Shown: in pieces, positions 8,577-16,074 of the stretch | Layout: the number at the start of each line of letters is the position of its first letter | Numbering within the stretch: position 1 is the first letter of the stretch | NCBI GenBank assembly: GCA_041686855.1 | Contig: JAWLDA010000003.1 | Coordinates: forward strand, 248,001-312,000 | DNA length: 64,000 nt | DNA from: JAWLDA01 sp041686855 | GTDB taxonomy: Bacteria; Bacillota; Limnochordia; DTU080; RSA5 | Reading direction: 5' to 3' | Position numbers and translations under genes: made by a program | Notes under the pieces: generated by a model | What the model saw: the letters and a program-made list of their open reading frames with translations, nothing else | What the model was told of the DNA's origin: nothing | Database searches by the model: none

Positions 8577-8900
8577 ATGTGGGATAGATTGAAAAAGGTA
8601 TTTGCGGGAGGGCGCGCATCGGTCGCGCCCAAAGCGGATCAGAGATTGGTCCGTGACGAGAAGGCGGCCATTTCGGCCATTGTCGTCTGTGATCGCTGCG
8701 GCGAGGAGATCAGTGTACGTATGCGCAAGTCAAGCGACATCCCACGAGATTACCAAGCTAAAGAGTACACGTTTTTCGTCCAAAAGACGGTCGTGGGAAC
8801 GGAGTGTTTCAATCGCATCGACATGCGATTGGAATTCGACGCCCGCTACCGATTGGTGAATCACGACGTCACCGGCGGAAGTCTGAAACCGAACCGTTGA
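8577..8900 (+). CDS. Conserved small protein with CxxC knuckle
   Basis: A 107-residue protein with an N-terminal basic amphipathic segment (MWDRLKKVFAGG) and the pattern CDRCGEEISVRMR, followed later by a conserved-looking VGTECFNRIDMRLEFDARYR segment. This pattern resembles small uncharacterised proteins in other Bacillota that share CDRCGE and a C-terminal VTGG element. No function is known. ATG 8577 is preferred over the upstream GTG 8565 because AAGGTGGGAG lies six bases before it. It converges on lexA, with only 69 bases between the two ends. Confidence 0.65.
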   Translation: MWDRLKKVFAGGRASVAPKADQRLVRDEKAAISAIVVCDRCGEEISVRMRKSSDIPRDYQAKEYTFFVQKTVVGTECFNRIDMRLEFDARYRLVNHDVTGGSLKPNR

Positions 8901-8969
8901 CGCTCGGCCACCCGAGCCCCCCACGGCACGATCCTACCGCGGCACAAAAGCACGGCATGGTACTCGCTC

Positions 8970-9578
8970 TTAACGTACACGCCGAAACACGCCCACCACT
9001 TTACCCAAAATCTCCACGAATGCGGATCGGATAGGATCCAAGCTGGGATTCTCCGGCTGGAGGCGTATATGATCGCGCTCTTTAAAGAAGCGCTTTACTG
9101 TCGCTTCATCTTCGATGAGGGCGACGACGATCTCTCCATCCTCTGCGTGCGCCTGCTGCCGTACTACGACGTAGTCACCATCCAAGATGCCCGCATTGAT
9201 CATGCTGTCACCTCGAACGCGTAACATAAATACCTCATCGTAGTTGGCGAAGTCACGCGGCATGGGGAAGAAATCCTCAATATTTTCGACTGCTAGGATC
9301 GGCTCGCCTGCAGTGACTCGTCCCACAATGGGCACGTTTACAATCTCTTTGCGCACGACTTCCGGATCATTGACGAGTTCGATCGCGCGCGGTTTGGTCG
9401 GATCCCTACGAATGAAGCCTTTCTCCTCGAGTTTGCCCAGATGGCCATGTACAGTCGAGCTCGAGCTCAGGCCCACTGCTTGCCCGATCTCACGCACTGA
9501 TGGAGGGTATCCTCTGCGCAAAACCTCTTTGCGTATGTACCCCAGAATTTGATCTTGACGGGGCGTGAGCTCACTCAT
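8970..9578 (-). CDS. lexA: LexA, SOS repressor
   Basis: Represses SOS genes and is inactivated by RecA-stimulated self-cleavage. The 202 residues hold the N-terminal winged helix (LTPRQDQILGYI, GYPPSVREIGQAVGLSSSSTVHGHL) and the peptidase domain. The scissile bond is Ala90-Gly91, the nucleophile Ser125 lies in VRGDSM, and the general base is Lys162 in EATVKRF. Its own promoter (9638-9666) contains a near-consensus SOS box, so it is autoregulated. It is divergent from a LysM gene with two perfect boxes, the same layout as lexA-yneA in Bacillus. Confidence 0.98.
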   Translation of the reverse strand: MSELTPRQDQILGYIRKEVLRRGYPPSVREIGQAVGLSSSSTVHGHLGKLEEKGFIRRDPTKPRAIELVNDPEVVRKEIVNVPIVGRVTAGEPILAVENIEDFFPMPRDFANYDEVFMLRVRGDSMINAGILDGDYVVVRQQAHAEDGEIVVALIEDEATVKRFFKERDHIRLQPENPSLDPIRSAFVEILGKVVGVFRRVR

Positions 9579-9637
9579 CAGACGATCCTCCCTAAACGTC
9601 CAACACTTGGTGTTTCTACTAGGTATATCTCTGGAAC

Positions 9638-9666
9638 ATCATAACACATACGTTCGGGGGAATCAA
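9638..9666 (-). promoter_or_regulatory. lexA promoter with embedded LexA box
   Basis: On the minus strand: TTGATT (complement of 9661-9666), a 17-base spacer and TATGAT (complement of 9638-9643). The spacer carries a LexA box, CGAACGTATGTGTT (complement of 9643-9656), matching 12 of 14 positions of the Gram-positive consensus CGAACRNRYGTTYG. Binding there would block polymerase. Confidence 0.8.
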
Positions 9667-9706
9667 ACAAGAGTTCGGTCCTTGAAAGGCATGATTAAAA
9701 AAACCA

Positions 9707-9765
9707 TTGACACAAACGTATGTTCGTATTATGATTGAGCCACACCACACACAAACACATGTTCG
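9707..9765 (+). promoter_or_regulatory. SOS promoter of the LysM gene with two perfect LexA boxes
   Basis: TTGACA (9707-9712), a 17-base spacer and TATGAT (9730-9735) form a near-ideal promoter. One LexA box, CAAACGTATGTTCG, occupies 9713-9726 between the two elements. A second, CAAACACATGTTCG, lies at 9752-9765 just after the predicted start of transcription. Both match the palindromic Gram-positive SOS consensus at every position. Confidence 0.9.
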
Positions 9766-9821
9766 CACCCCGGCTAAATCGGACCACAGTGCGAGCAAAG
9801 ACGTGGATGGAGGCTGATACC

Positions 9822-10214
9822 ATGGCAAGCGAAGCGCTCAGGGCTTTACCCGGATCAGCAAAGACGACCGCATTACATAAGGGACACGCTCGCTTGGTCG
9901 TGTGGCTGTCTATTGGGGTCTTGATCGGATTGTCCATCGTCGGTATCGGATTGGCAGCTGAGGGTGTAAGTGGGCTACTCGAGCTCGCAACGGAGAGGAT
10001 CGGGGCGCAAGCTGCACAGTTTGACGAATCAACAACCACTGAGGTTGTCGTCCGTAAAGGCGACTCGCTCTGGTCGTTGGCACAGAGTTACGGTCCGGGC
10101 GGTCACGATCTGCGCGAAGTGGTCGATTGGATCAGAGAGCTCAATGGCCTTACGTCAGCCTCAATACACGTCGGCCAAGTACTCATCGTACCTATCGAAA
10201 AGCCCGGCATGTAG
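9822..10214 (+). CDS. LysM membrane protein, YneA-like SOS cell-division inhibitor
   Basis: Predicted 130-residue single-pass membrane protein: a cytoplasmic N-terminus, one membrane helix (about 24-46), then an outer LysM domain (about 74-124: VVRKGDSLWSLAQ ... LNGLTSASIHVGQVLIVP). This is the architecture of B. subtilis YneA, which delays division during DNA damage. The divergent position from lexA and the two LexA boxes support that role. ATG 9822 has GGAGG at 9809-9813, eight bases upstream; upstream starts would overlap the promoter. A terminator overlaps its stop. The functional equivalence to YneA is inferred. Confidence 0.85.
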   Translation: MASEALRALPGSAKTTALHKGHARLVVWLSIGVLIGLSIVGIGLAAEGVSGLLELATERIGAQAAQFDESTTTEVVVRKGDSLWSLAQSYGPGGHDLREVVDWIRELNGLTSASIHVGQVLIVPIEKPGM

Positions 10215-10226
10215 CCGGGCTTTTTT
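10201..10226 (+). terminator. Terminator of the LysM gene
   Basis: Perfect eight-base stem AGCCCGGC (10201-10208) and GCCGGGCT (10214-10221) with a five-base loop and six T residues. It includes the TAG stop codon of the LysM gene. Confidence 0.93.
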
Positions 10227-10265
10227 GTATCGCGATGTGGCTTGTGGTGGTGTGGGTGGGCCTCG

Positions 10266-11324
10266 TTACGTTTCCGATGGCAGGTCGAGTGGGTGACGGT
10301 GTATCGCTTTGCTTAGATCCCGGCGGTTCACACTGGTGTAGATCTCTGTGGTAGAGAGATTCTCGTGTCCAAGGAGCTCTTGGATGTGGCGGATATCAAC
10401 GTCGCCTTGCAATAAAAGCGTGGCAAAGGTGTGCCGGAGTTTGTGCGGGCTGAGTCGTTCTCGCTTGCGATTCTCCAAACCGGCCGCCTGCTGCGCGTAC
10501 CTCTTAATAAAGTGGCGTACCGTGGAGGGGTCGATGCGCCTGCGTTGTTTGCTTACGAACAAAGGTTCGCCCAACGAGTCGCGCGGTGCTTCGGGTCGAA
10601 TCGCGGCGTACGCGAGAACCACTTCACGCACTGTAGGGTGTACTGGCACGAAGCGTTCCTTGTCGCCTTTTCCGCGAAAGGTGATTCCGGGGGTTTGCTC
10701 GGTGATATCGTCCACGTTTAGCCGCACAACCTCAGATATGCGCAGCCCCATAAAGAGCATGACAAGCACGATGGCGCGGTCGCGCAGATCGTTGATCACG
10801 CTCAAAAAGTCGATCGCCTCGTCACGATCGAGCGCAATCGGTAGTTTGCGTTCCCGTCGAATCTCCATGTCTTCGAGTTTCTCGACCACGTCGGCCGCGA
10901 CACCGTAGCCCTCCTTAAAAAGCAACGTCAGGAAGCGGCGCAGCGAGGCCAAACGGCGCAATAACGTGGCACGTGAGAGCTGTTTGCCGGATTCCAGGTA
11001 GCCGAAGTAACCTACAATATCTTCCTTGGTCAAAGCGTCGATAGCGATGTCGTACTGGTCCAGCAGCGCCCGTGGACGTAGCTCGCTGCGATGGCGCCGA
11101 GTTGCGTGCCGGGTATCGATGAGTTTGCCATGGGCCCGCGTTAATTCGGTTTCGAGAGTGGCCAGTTCGTCCAATCGACCACGTGTAATCAGATGACGGC
11201 GGTACAGGACAAGGTAAAGTTTAAATTGGAGCAGATCTTTCTCGTAAGCCTCTTTGGTCTGCTGGGAACGGCCCGTTAGAGAATCGATGAAGTATGAACT
11301 AGCTTGGTTGAACGATTGCGTCAC
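10266..11324 (-). CDS. Tyrosine recombinase, XerC/XerD-like
   Basis: Site-specific recombinase of the phage-integrase family. All catalytic residues are present: Arg195 (GLRISEV), Lys219 (RGKGDKER), His294 and Arg297 (SPHKLRHTFAT), His320 (LLGHENLST) and Tyr329 (TEIYTSV). At 352 residues it is about 50 longer than XerC/XerD. The extra length is in the N-terminal core-binding region (about residues 40-95, rich in Arg/Lys). The start is GTG 11324 with AAGGAGG nine bases upstream. No other phage or element genes are nearby, so a chromosomal Xer role is possible, but its target site is unknown. Confidence 0.88.
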   Translation of the reverse strand: MTQSFNQASSYFIDSLTGRSQQTKEAYEKDLLQFKLYLVLYRRHLITRGRLDELATLETELTRAHGKLIDTRHATRRHRSELRPRALLDQYDIAIDALTKEDIVGYFGYLESGKQLSRATLLRRLASLRRFLTLLFKEGYGVAADVVEKLEDMEIRRERKLPIALDRDEAIDFLSVINDLRDRAIVLVMLFMGLRISEVVRLNVDDITEQTPGITFRGKGDKERFVPVHPTVREVVLAYAAIRPEAPRDSLGEPLFVSKQRRRIDPSTVRHFIKRYAQQAAGLENRKRERLSPHKLRHTFATLLLQGDVDIRHIQELLGHENLSTTEIYTSVNRRDLSKAIHRHPLDLPSET

Positions 11325-11352
11325 TAAGGTCCGCCTCCTTGCGTTCCATCCG

Positions 11353-11392
11353 GATCTAATTCACGGAAATCAACATTATCGTTAATTAGATC
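11353..11392. repeat. 9-bp inverted repeat upstream of the recombinase
   Basis: GATCTAATT (11353-11361) and AATTAGATC (11384-11392) are perfect inverted arms separated by 22 bases, about 30 bases before the recombinase start. It could be an operator, an mRNA leader hairpin or a recombination site. The arm spacing is wider than the 6-8 bases of a dif-type core. Confidence 0.6.
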
Positions 11393-11471
11393 TTGTAGGG
11401 ACGATTCCTTCTGCAACCATTCTCAACAACATCTCCGACCTCCTCCGAGACGTCCTTTGAAGCACTTCATT

Positions 11472-11499
11472 GTAGTAGGATCTCAGTAGTAGGATCTCA
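11472..11499. repeat. Tandem 14-bp duplication
   Basis: GTAGTAGGATCTCA occurs twice head to tail (11472-11485 and 11486-11499) in the non-coding region between the recombinase and the manganese operon. No function is apparent. Confidence 0.9.
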
Positions 11500-11538
11500 A
11501 GCGCATAGAAAGAAGCGACATTTTCGTGAAATAATGTA

Positions 11539-11567
11539 TTGACCCTGCAGCGCGTTCTGCATATACT
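11539..11567 (+). promoter_or_regulatory. Promoter of the manganese transporter operon
   Basis: TTGACC (11539-11544), a 17-base spacer and TATACT (11562-11567). The same hexamers and spacing precede the tRNA-Trp gene. Transcription from about 11574 would give an untranslated leader of about 360 bases before the first gene. Confidence 0.7.
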
Positions 11568-11582
11568 TATCACCATAAGGAA

Positions 11583-11600
11583 AGTTGCATCGGTGCAACT
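11583..11600. promoter_or_regulatory. Palindromic operator A, probable MntR site
   Basis: AGTTGCATCGGTGCAACT is an inverted repeat with seven-base arms and a four-base centre, starting about 10 bases after the predicted transcription start. It resembles Bacillus MntR sites (TTTGC...GAAA type) in its TTGCA half-site, and mntR is encoded in the same operon. Confidence 0.6.
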
Positions 11601-11602
11601 AT

Positions 11603-11622
11603 TTGTTCCAGATGTAACTTTT
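11603..11622. promoter_or_regulatory. Operator-like site B
   Basis: Read on the minus strand, AAAAGTTACATCTGGAACAA shares the AAAGTTRCA half-site with operator A and lies immediately beside it. It is an imperfect palindrome. Confidence 0.4.
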
Positions 11623-11730
11623 CTCGGACGTCTAAACTCGGGCTGAACTTTCCTTACGATTCACATTAGCTCGCCACAGAGTACTGAGTTAGGTGTAAAT
11701 TGCGTGATCATTGGGCTATCCGAGCCAAAA

Positions 11731-11750
11731 AGTTGCACTAGAACAACACT
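11731..11750. promoter_or_regulatory. Operator-like site C
   Basis: AGTTGCACTAGAACAACACT carries the same GTTG-N8-CAAC core spacing as operator A, about 200 bases upstream of the first gene of the transporter operon. It could mark a second regulated start. The 11325-11935 stretch otherwise contains no gene that I can support. Confidence 0.45.
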
Positions 11751-11935
11751 GTGGCGTACGTCTAACTTGGAACGTATCCACCATCGGCCTTAGAGCAAAG
11801 GAGTAGATTCCAGTGACTGGTCAGACACTCAACCGACGGACTGTGAGATGGGCAACCAAGTGGCGAGCATCAAGTCAGACGACCAGGGAGACAGAACGAG
11901 AGAGCCCACAATGGACTTCAAAGGAGCATCCCCAC

Positions 11936-12850
11936 ATGCACAAAATCGTTCTTTCCGCCGTTCTACTCGTTGGAGTCCTCCTCTCATGTTCGGTCCTCTC
12001 CGTACCGGCCCTAGCCAAAGTGAACGTCGTGGCGACGACAGGCATGATTGCCGACACAGCCCGGAACGTCGGTGGTGAACACGTTGACGTGATTGGGTTG
12101 ATGGGACCCGGCGTCGATCCTCACCTCTATAAGGCATCACAGGGCGACGTGCGCCGGCTGGCCGCCGCTGAGCTTATTCTCTACAACGGATTGTCCCTCG
12201 AAGGTCGCATGGCCGACATCCTGATCCGAATGGCCCGCACCAAGCCGACCGTTGCTGTCACCGATTACATCCCGGAGGATCGCCTCACCGAGCCAGAGCA
12301 GTTCGCCGGCCACTTCGATCCCCACGTTTGGTTCGACGTCTCCCTGTGGAAGTTCGCTGTTGAACGAATTCGCGACGCTCTGATCGAGGTCGATCCGGAC
12401 CGCGCCGACGATTACCGGCGCCAGACTGAGGTATATTTAGAGCAGCTCAATGAGCTGCATGAGTACGTGCGGGAGCGGATCAGTGAGATTCCACCTGAGC
12501 AACGAGTCCTTGTCACCGCCCATGACGCGTTCGGATACTTTGGCATAGCCTACGGGTTAGAGGTTGTCGGATTGCAAGGAATCAGCACTGACACTGAGGT
12601 GGGCCTGAGAGACGTCCAAAGCCTGGTTCAGTTCATCTCAGAACGCCAGATTCGGGCGGTCTTCATTGAATCGAGCGTTCCGCGCCGATCTATCGAAGCT
12701 GTCGTCCAAGGAGCGGCAAGTCGCGGACGCACGGTGGAGATTGGTGGCGAACTCTTCTCGGATGCCCTCGGAGCAGCCGGAACGCCGGAAGGTACGTACA
12801 TCGGCATGGTGCGCCACAATGTGGATACTATCGTCGCCGCACTCAAGTAA
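11936..12850 (+). CDS. mntA: Manganese/zinc ABC transporter substrate-binding protein
   Basis: Extracytoplasmic metal-binding protein of cluster A-I (TroA/MntA/ZnuA). The 304-residue product has a signal peptide with a possible lipobox (LLSC at about residue 19) or a Sec site (ALA-KV). The four metal ligands are visible: His in DPHLYKA, His in FDPHVWFD, Glu in FIESSVP and Asp in LFSDALGAAGTPEGTYIG. A His/His/Glu/Asp set without a His-rich loop points to manganese. ATG 11936 has AAGGAG nine bases upstream; an in-frame GTG at 11813 would only add an unlikely tail. Confidence 0.92.
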   Translation: MHKIVLSAVLLVGVLLSCSVLSVPALAKVNVVATTGMIADTARNVGGEHVDVIGLMGPGVDPHLYKASQGDVRRLAAAELILYNGLSLEGRMADILIRMARTKPTVAVTDYIPEDRLTEPEQFAGHFDPHVWFDVSLWKFAVERIRDALIEVDPDRADDYRRQTEVYLEQLNELHEYVRERISEIPPEQRVLVTAHDAFGYFGIAYGLEVVGLQGISTDTEVGLRDVQSLVQFISERQIRAVFIESSVPRRSIEAVVQGAASRGRTVEIGGELFSDALGAAGTPEGTYIGMVRHNVDTIVAALK

Positions 12851-12878
12851 GCGACTCAAGTAAGTAGGAGGTTGGCCA

Positions 12879-13742
12879 ATGTCTCTTACTACGAACACCG
12901 AGAGTACACCCGAACAGCCCAGCGACTCACGAACCGGCGGCAATTCACACCCCGCCTCCCCCCCGCTGTCCGAAACGCATAGAGAGACTCCGGCCATTGA
13001 AGTCCATGACTTCTCCGTGGCTTACCGTAAACGACCTGTCATTTGGGGCATCGACTTCAAGATTCCCCCCGGTCACCTCGTTGGAGTCGTCGGTCCCAAT
13101 GGCGCCGGTAAATCGACACTCCTCAAGGGGATTCTCGGCCTGGTTCCGCCGGCTTCAGGCTGGGTGAAAATTCACGGCCAGAGTTATAAGAGGCAACGTA
13201 AACGAGTCGGATATGTGCCACAGCGCGAGAGTGTCGACTGGGACTTTCCGACTAATGCTTTCGACGTCGTCCTTATGGGTCGGTATGGACACTTGGGGCT
13301 CATTCGCCGCCCTCGAGCCGCCGATAAAGAGATCGCTTGGGAAGCTCTCCGCAAAGTCGGCATGGCGGACTACGCCACACGACAAATAAGTCAGCTTTCA
13401 GGAGGACAGCAACAACGCGTCTTCCTAGCGCGGGCCCTGGCACAAAACGCCGACGTGTACTTTATGGATGAACCCTTCGCAGGGGTGGACGCCGCAACCG
13501 AATCGGCGATCTTGGAACTGTTAGCGGATCTACGTTCCCAAGGCAAGACGGTTGTGGTTGTCCACCATGATCTCCAGACGGTCTCGCAGTACTTTGACTG
13601 GGTAGTCCTCCTCAACATGCGTTTAATCGCCCACGGTCCGACAGAGGACGTGTTCACGGTCGATACCCTCCAAAAGACATACGGGGGGCGTTTGACCATT
13701 TTGGCCGACACCGCTCACTCCGTCGCGCAGCGAACACCATGA
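12879..13742 (+). CDS. mntB: Manganese ABC transporter ATP-binding protein
   Basis: ATPase that powers metal import. The 287 residues include Walker A GPNGAGKST (72-80), Q-loop VPQRESV, signature LSGGQQQR (173-180), Walker B VYFMDEP (193-199) and the switch His in VVVVHHDL (about 229). The first 38 residues are a polar, proline- and serine-rich extension not needed for the fold. ATG 12879 follows TAGGAGG. It lies 28 bases after the binding protein and 42 before the first permease, in the B. subtilis mntABCD order. Confidence 0.95.
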   Translation: MSLTTNTESTPEQPSDSRTGGNSHPASPPLSETHRETPAIEVHDFSVAYRKRPVIWGIDFKIPPGHLVGVVGPNGAGKSTLLKGILGLVPPASGWVKIHGQSYKRQRKRVGYVPQRESVDWDFPTNAFDVVLMGRYGHLGLIRRPRAADKEIAWEALRKVGMADYATRQISQLSGGQQQRVFLARALAQNADVYFMDEPFAGVDAATESAILELLADLRSQGKTVVVVHHDLQTVSQYFDWVVLLNMRLIAHGPTEDVFTVDTLQKTYGGRLTILADTAHSVAQRTP

Positions 13743-13784
13743 GTTCCTCAAAATTTCGCATTTGCTAAAGGCAGGTGAACAACG

Positions 13785-15149
13785 ATGTGGAGTTGGCTCA
13801 GTGATCCCAACCTACAGTGGGTTCTCATGGGGTCGTTGCTACTTGGCATAAGCGCTGGCGCCATTGGCTCGTTCGCACTGCTAAGAGGGCGCAGCCTCCT
13901 CGGCGACGTACTTGCTCATGCTGCGCTGCCGGGTATCTGTCTAGCCTTTATCCTCACGCAAAACAAAGGGCTTTTACCGCTCATGATCGGCGCAGCAGTT
14001 GCCGGTCTGATCGCAACCAAGTGCATCGACTTCATCACCGAATACTCTCGAATCAAAGAAGATACGGCACTCGGCATCGTGCTCACGGTCTTCTTCGGGG
14101 TTGGCATTGTCTTACTCACCGCGATCCAACACAGTGGCGCAGGGAACCAGGCAGGGCTCGATGCATTCCTCTTTGGCCAGGCGGCTGCCATGATCGGACG
14201 CGATGTGTGGGTCATGTCTATTGTCGCTGCCGCATTGCTCGTCTTCTCAGCATTGTTCTTCAAGGAGTTCAAGCTGGTTTGCTTTGACCGCTCCTTCGCC
14301 GGTGGAGTCGGCTTCCCGGTCCGCGTGATCGACACGGTCTTGATGGCCCTCATCGTGATGGCTGTGGTCGTCGGCCTGCAAGCGGTCGGTGTAATCTTGA
14401 TGGCGGCGCTTCTCATCACGCCCGCGGTCGCGGCTCGATATTGGACGGACCGCCTTGGCCTGATGGTGGCTTTGGCGGGGATCTTTGGCGGCGCTTCGGG
14501 TGTCATCGGCAGTTTAACCAGTGCTCTCGGCCCAAGGCTACCTACCGGTCCACTGATCGTCCTGGCGGCAACAGTTCTCTTTCTCCTCTCAATGTTTGCC
14601 GCACCCTCGCGCGGGCTCTGCGCCAAATGGAGACGGGCAGCTAGATTGCGCGAGAAGGTTCAGCGGGAGAACTTCCTGAGGGATATCTACGAGCGGTACG
14701 AATTGGCGCTACCTGTGCAGCAGGTGGCCACCGAAGACCTCCTAGCTCCCGGAGTGCCGCTGACGAACTCTGGCCCAGGCAGCGATGAGCGGTCGCACGT
14801 GCGGTCCAAGAGAGTCCCTCGGATCGCACGCCGCCTAGAACGGCAAGGGCTCATCCGCATACACGAACACGAAGAGATGTCATACTGCGCCTTGACGCTC
14901 GACGGACTACGGGCGGCATGGGACATTGCACACAAGCATCGGCTGTGGGAGATCTTCCTAATGCACGAAGCGGAACTGCGATCGGATCATGTAGACCGAG
15001 ACGCCGATGATATCGAGCATTTCCTCACTCCCGACTTGGTAGCCTCACTGGAGCAACTTCTCAAAGTGCATCAACGCGAGCCCAAACTGTTACCGTCGGT
15101 GCACCCATTGAAAACGGGAGGGATGGACTCTTGGACGCATACACGTTAA
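13785..15149 (+). CDS. mntC: Manganese ABC permease with C-terminal DtxR-like domain
   Basis: Membrane subunit of the ABC-3 (ZnuB/TroC) family. Residues 1 to about 275 form the multi-helix permease. Residues 285-450 form a soluble cytoplasmic tail that looks like a DtxR-type winged helix plus dimerisation region (RIARRLERQGLIRIHEHEEMSY, ALTLDGLRAAW, HRLWEIFLMHEAELRSDHVDRDADDIEHFL). B. subtilis MntC has about the same length and also carries a tail. The tail may sense metal or bind a partner; this is not proven. Its end overlaps the next permease gene by 19 bases. Confidence 0.92.
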   Translation: MWSWLSDPNLQWVLMGSLLLGISAGAIGSFALLRGRSLLGDVLAHAALPGICLAFILTQNKGLLPLMIGAAVAGLIATKCIDFITEYSRIKEDTALGIVLTVFFGVGIVLLTAIQHSGAGNQAGLDAFLFGQAAAMIGRDVWVMSIVAAALLVFSALFFKEFKLVCFDRSFAGGVGFPVRVIDTVLMALIVMAVVVGLQAVGVILMAALLITPAVAARYWTDRLGLMVALAGIFGGASGVIGSLTSALGPRLPTGPLIVLAATVLFLLSMFAAPSRGLCAKWRRAARLREKVQRENFLRDIYERYELALPVQQVATEDLLAPGVPLTNSGPGSDERSHVRSKRVPRIARRLERQGLIRIHEHEEMSYCALTLDGLRAAWDIAHKHRLWEIFLMHEAELRSDHVDRDADDIEHFLTPDLVASLEQLLKVHQREPKLLPSVHPLKTGGMDSWTHTR

Positions 15150-16033
15150 CAATCATAGTTACGGCGTCTCTTGTCGCTGCAGCGTGCGGATTCATCGGAT
15201 GCTTTTTGATTTTGCGCCGGATGGCCCTACTGGGTGATGCCATCAGTCACTCTGTGTTGCTCGGAATCGTTGTAGCGTTCTTGATCACGGGCGACCGAGG
15301 GATCCTCCCTATGTTTATCGGCGCTGCGGCATTGGGCTTGCTCACGGCCGTCGTCGTGCAAACCCTTGAACACGGGGGCGTTACGGCTGACGCTGCCATT
15401 GGAGTCACGTTTACAGCGCTATTCGCCTTAGGGGTGGTGTTACTCACCTTATACGCCGGTCGAGTACACTTAGACCTCGAACACGTACTATACGGCGAAA
15501 TAGCGTACGTACCATGGGACACGTTGATGTTGGGAGGGTATAGCCTCGGAGCCAAGGCGCTGTGGACGATGGGTGGCGTCTTCCTGATTAATTTGATCGT
15601 GGTCGGTCTCTTTTTCAAAGAGTTCAAAGTGTGCGCTTTTGATCCTGGGATGGCCACGGCTCTGGGTCTCAACCTCCTAGTCTTTCACTACATTCAAATG
15701 ACGCTTGTCTCTCTCACTACCGTCGCCGCGTTCGAGAGTGTGGGAGCGGTACTTGCCGTGGCGATGCTCATCGTCCCCGGTGCGACAGCGTACCTCTTAA
15801 CCGACAATCTGAAAGTGATGCTTGGACTCAGCATGGTCGTCGGCATCATTAGCGCTGTCACAGGTTACGCACTCGCGGTATGGCTCGACTCCTCCATCGC
15901 GGGTGCCATGGCCTCCATGTCAGGCGTCATCTTTTTAATCGTGCTCCTCCTCTCGCCGACCCATGGCGTGATCGCCCGCTTGCGGGCCCGATCGCGCAAG
16001 GATGGGCTCGCCGAGCCGGATGTGGTACAATGA
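15131..16033 (+). CDS. mntD: Manganese ABC permease, second subunit
   Basis: A 300-residue ABC-3 family membrane protein with about eight helices. It pairs with MntC; both share the GCFLILRRMALLGDAISHS-type start and FFKEFKVCAFDP middle. It lacks the soluble tail. The start is TTG 15131 with GGGAGGG eight bases upstream, inside the end of mntC, so translation is coupled. The stop overlaps the ATG at 16030 of the regulator frame. Confidence 0.94.
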   Translation: MDAYTLTIIVTASLVAAACGFIGCFLILRRMALLGDAISHSVLLGIVVAFLITGDRGILPMFIGAAALGLLTAVVVQTLEHGGVTADAAIGVTFTALFALGVVLLTLYAGRVHLDLEHVLYGEIAYVPWDTLMLGGYSLGAKALWTMGGVFLINLIVVGLFFKEFKVCAFDPGMATALGLNLLVFHYIQMTLVSLTTVAAFESVGAVLAVAMLIVPGATAYLLTDNLKVMLGLSMVVGIISAVTGYALAVWLDSSIAGAMASMSGVIFLIVLLLSPTHGVIARLRARSRKDGLAEPDVVQ

Positions 16034-16074
16034 GTGAGAAAGCCTCAGATACTCATTCAGGAGCTGTAACGGAT

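Noticed and set aside
13916..14626. 236-codon open frame on the minus strand
   Set aside because: Antisense of the manganese permease; Arg/Ala/Thr/Pro-rich translation typical of a shadow frame.
15880..16029. Upstream extension of the mntR frame into mntD
   Set aside because: The extension overlaps the end of mntD and does not resemble MntR; the conserved N-terminus starts at 16075.
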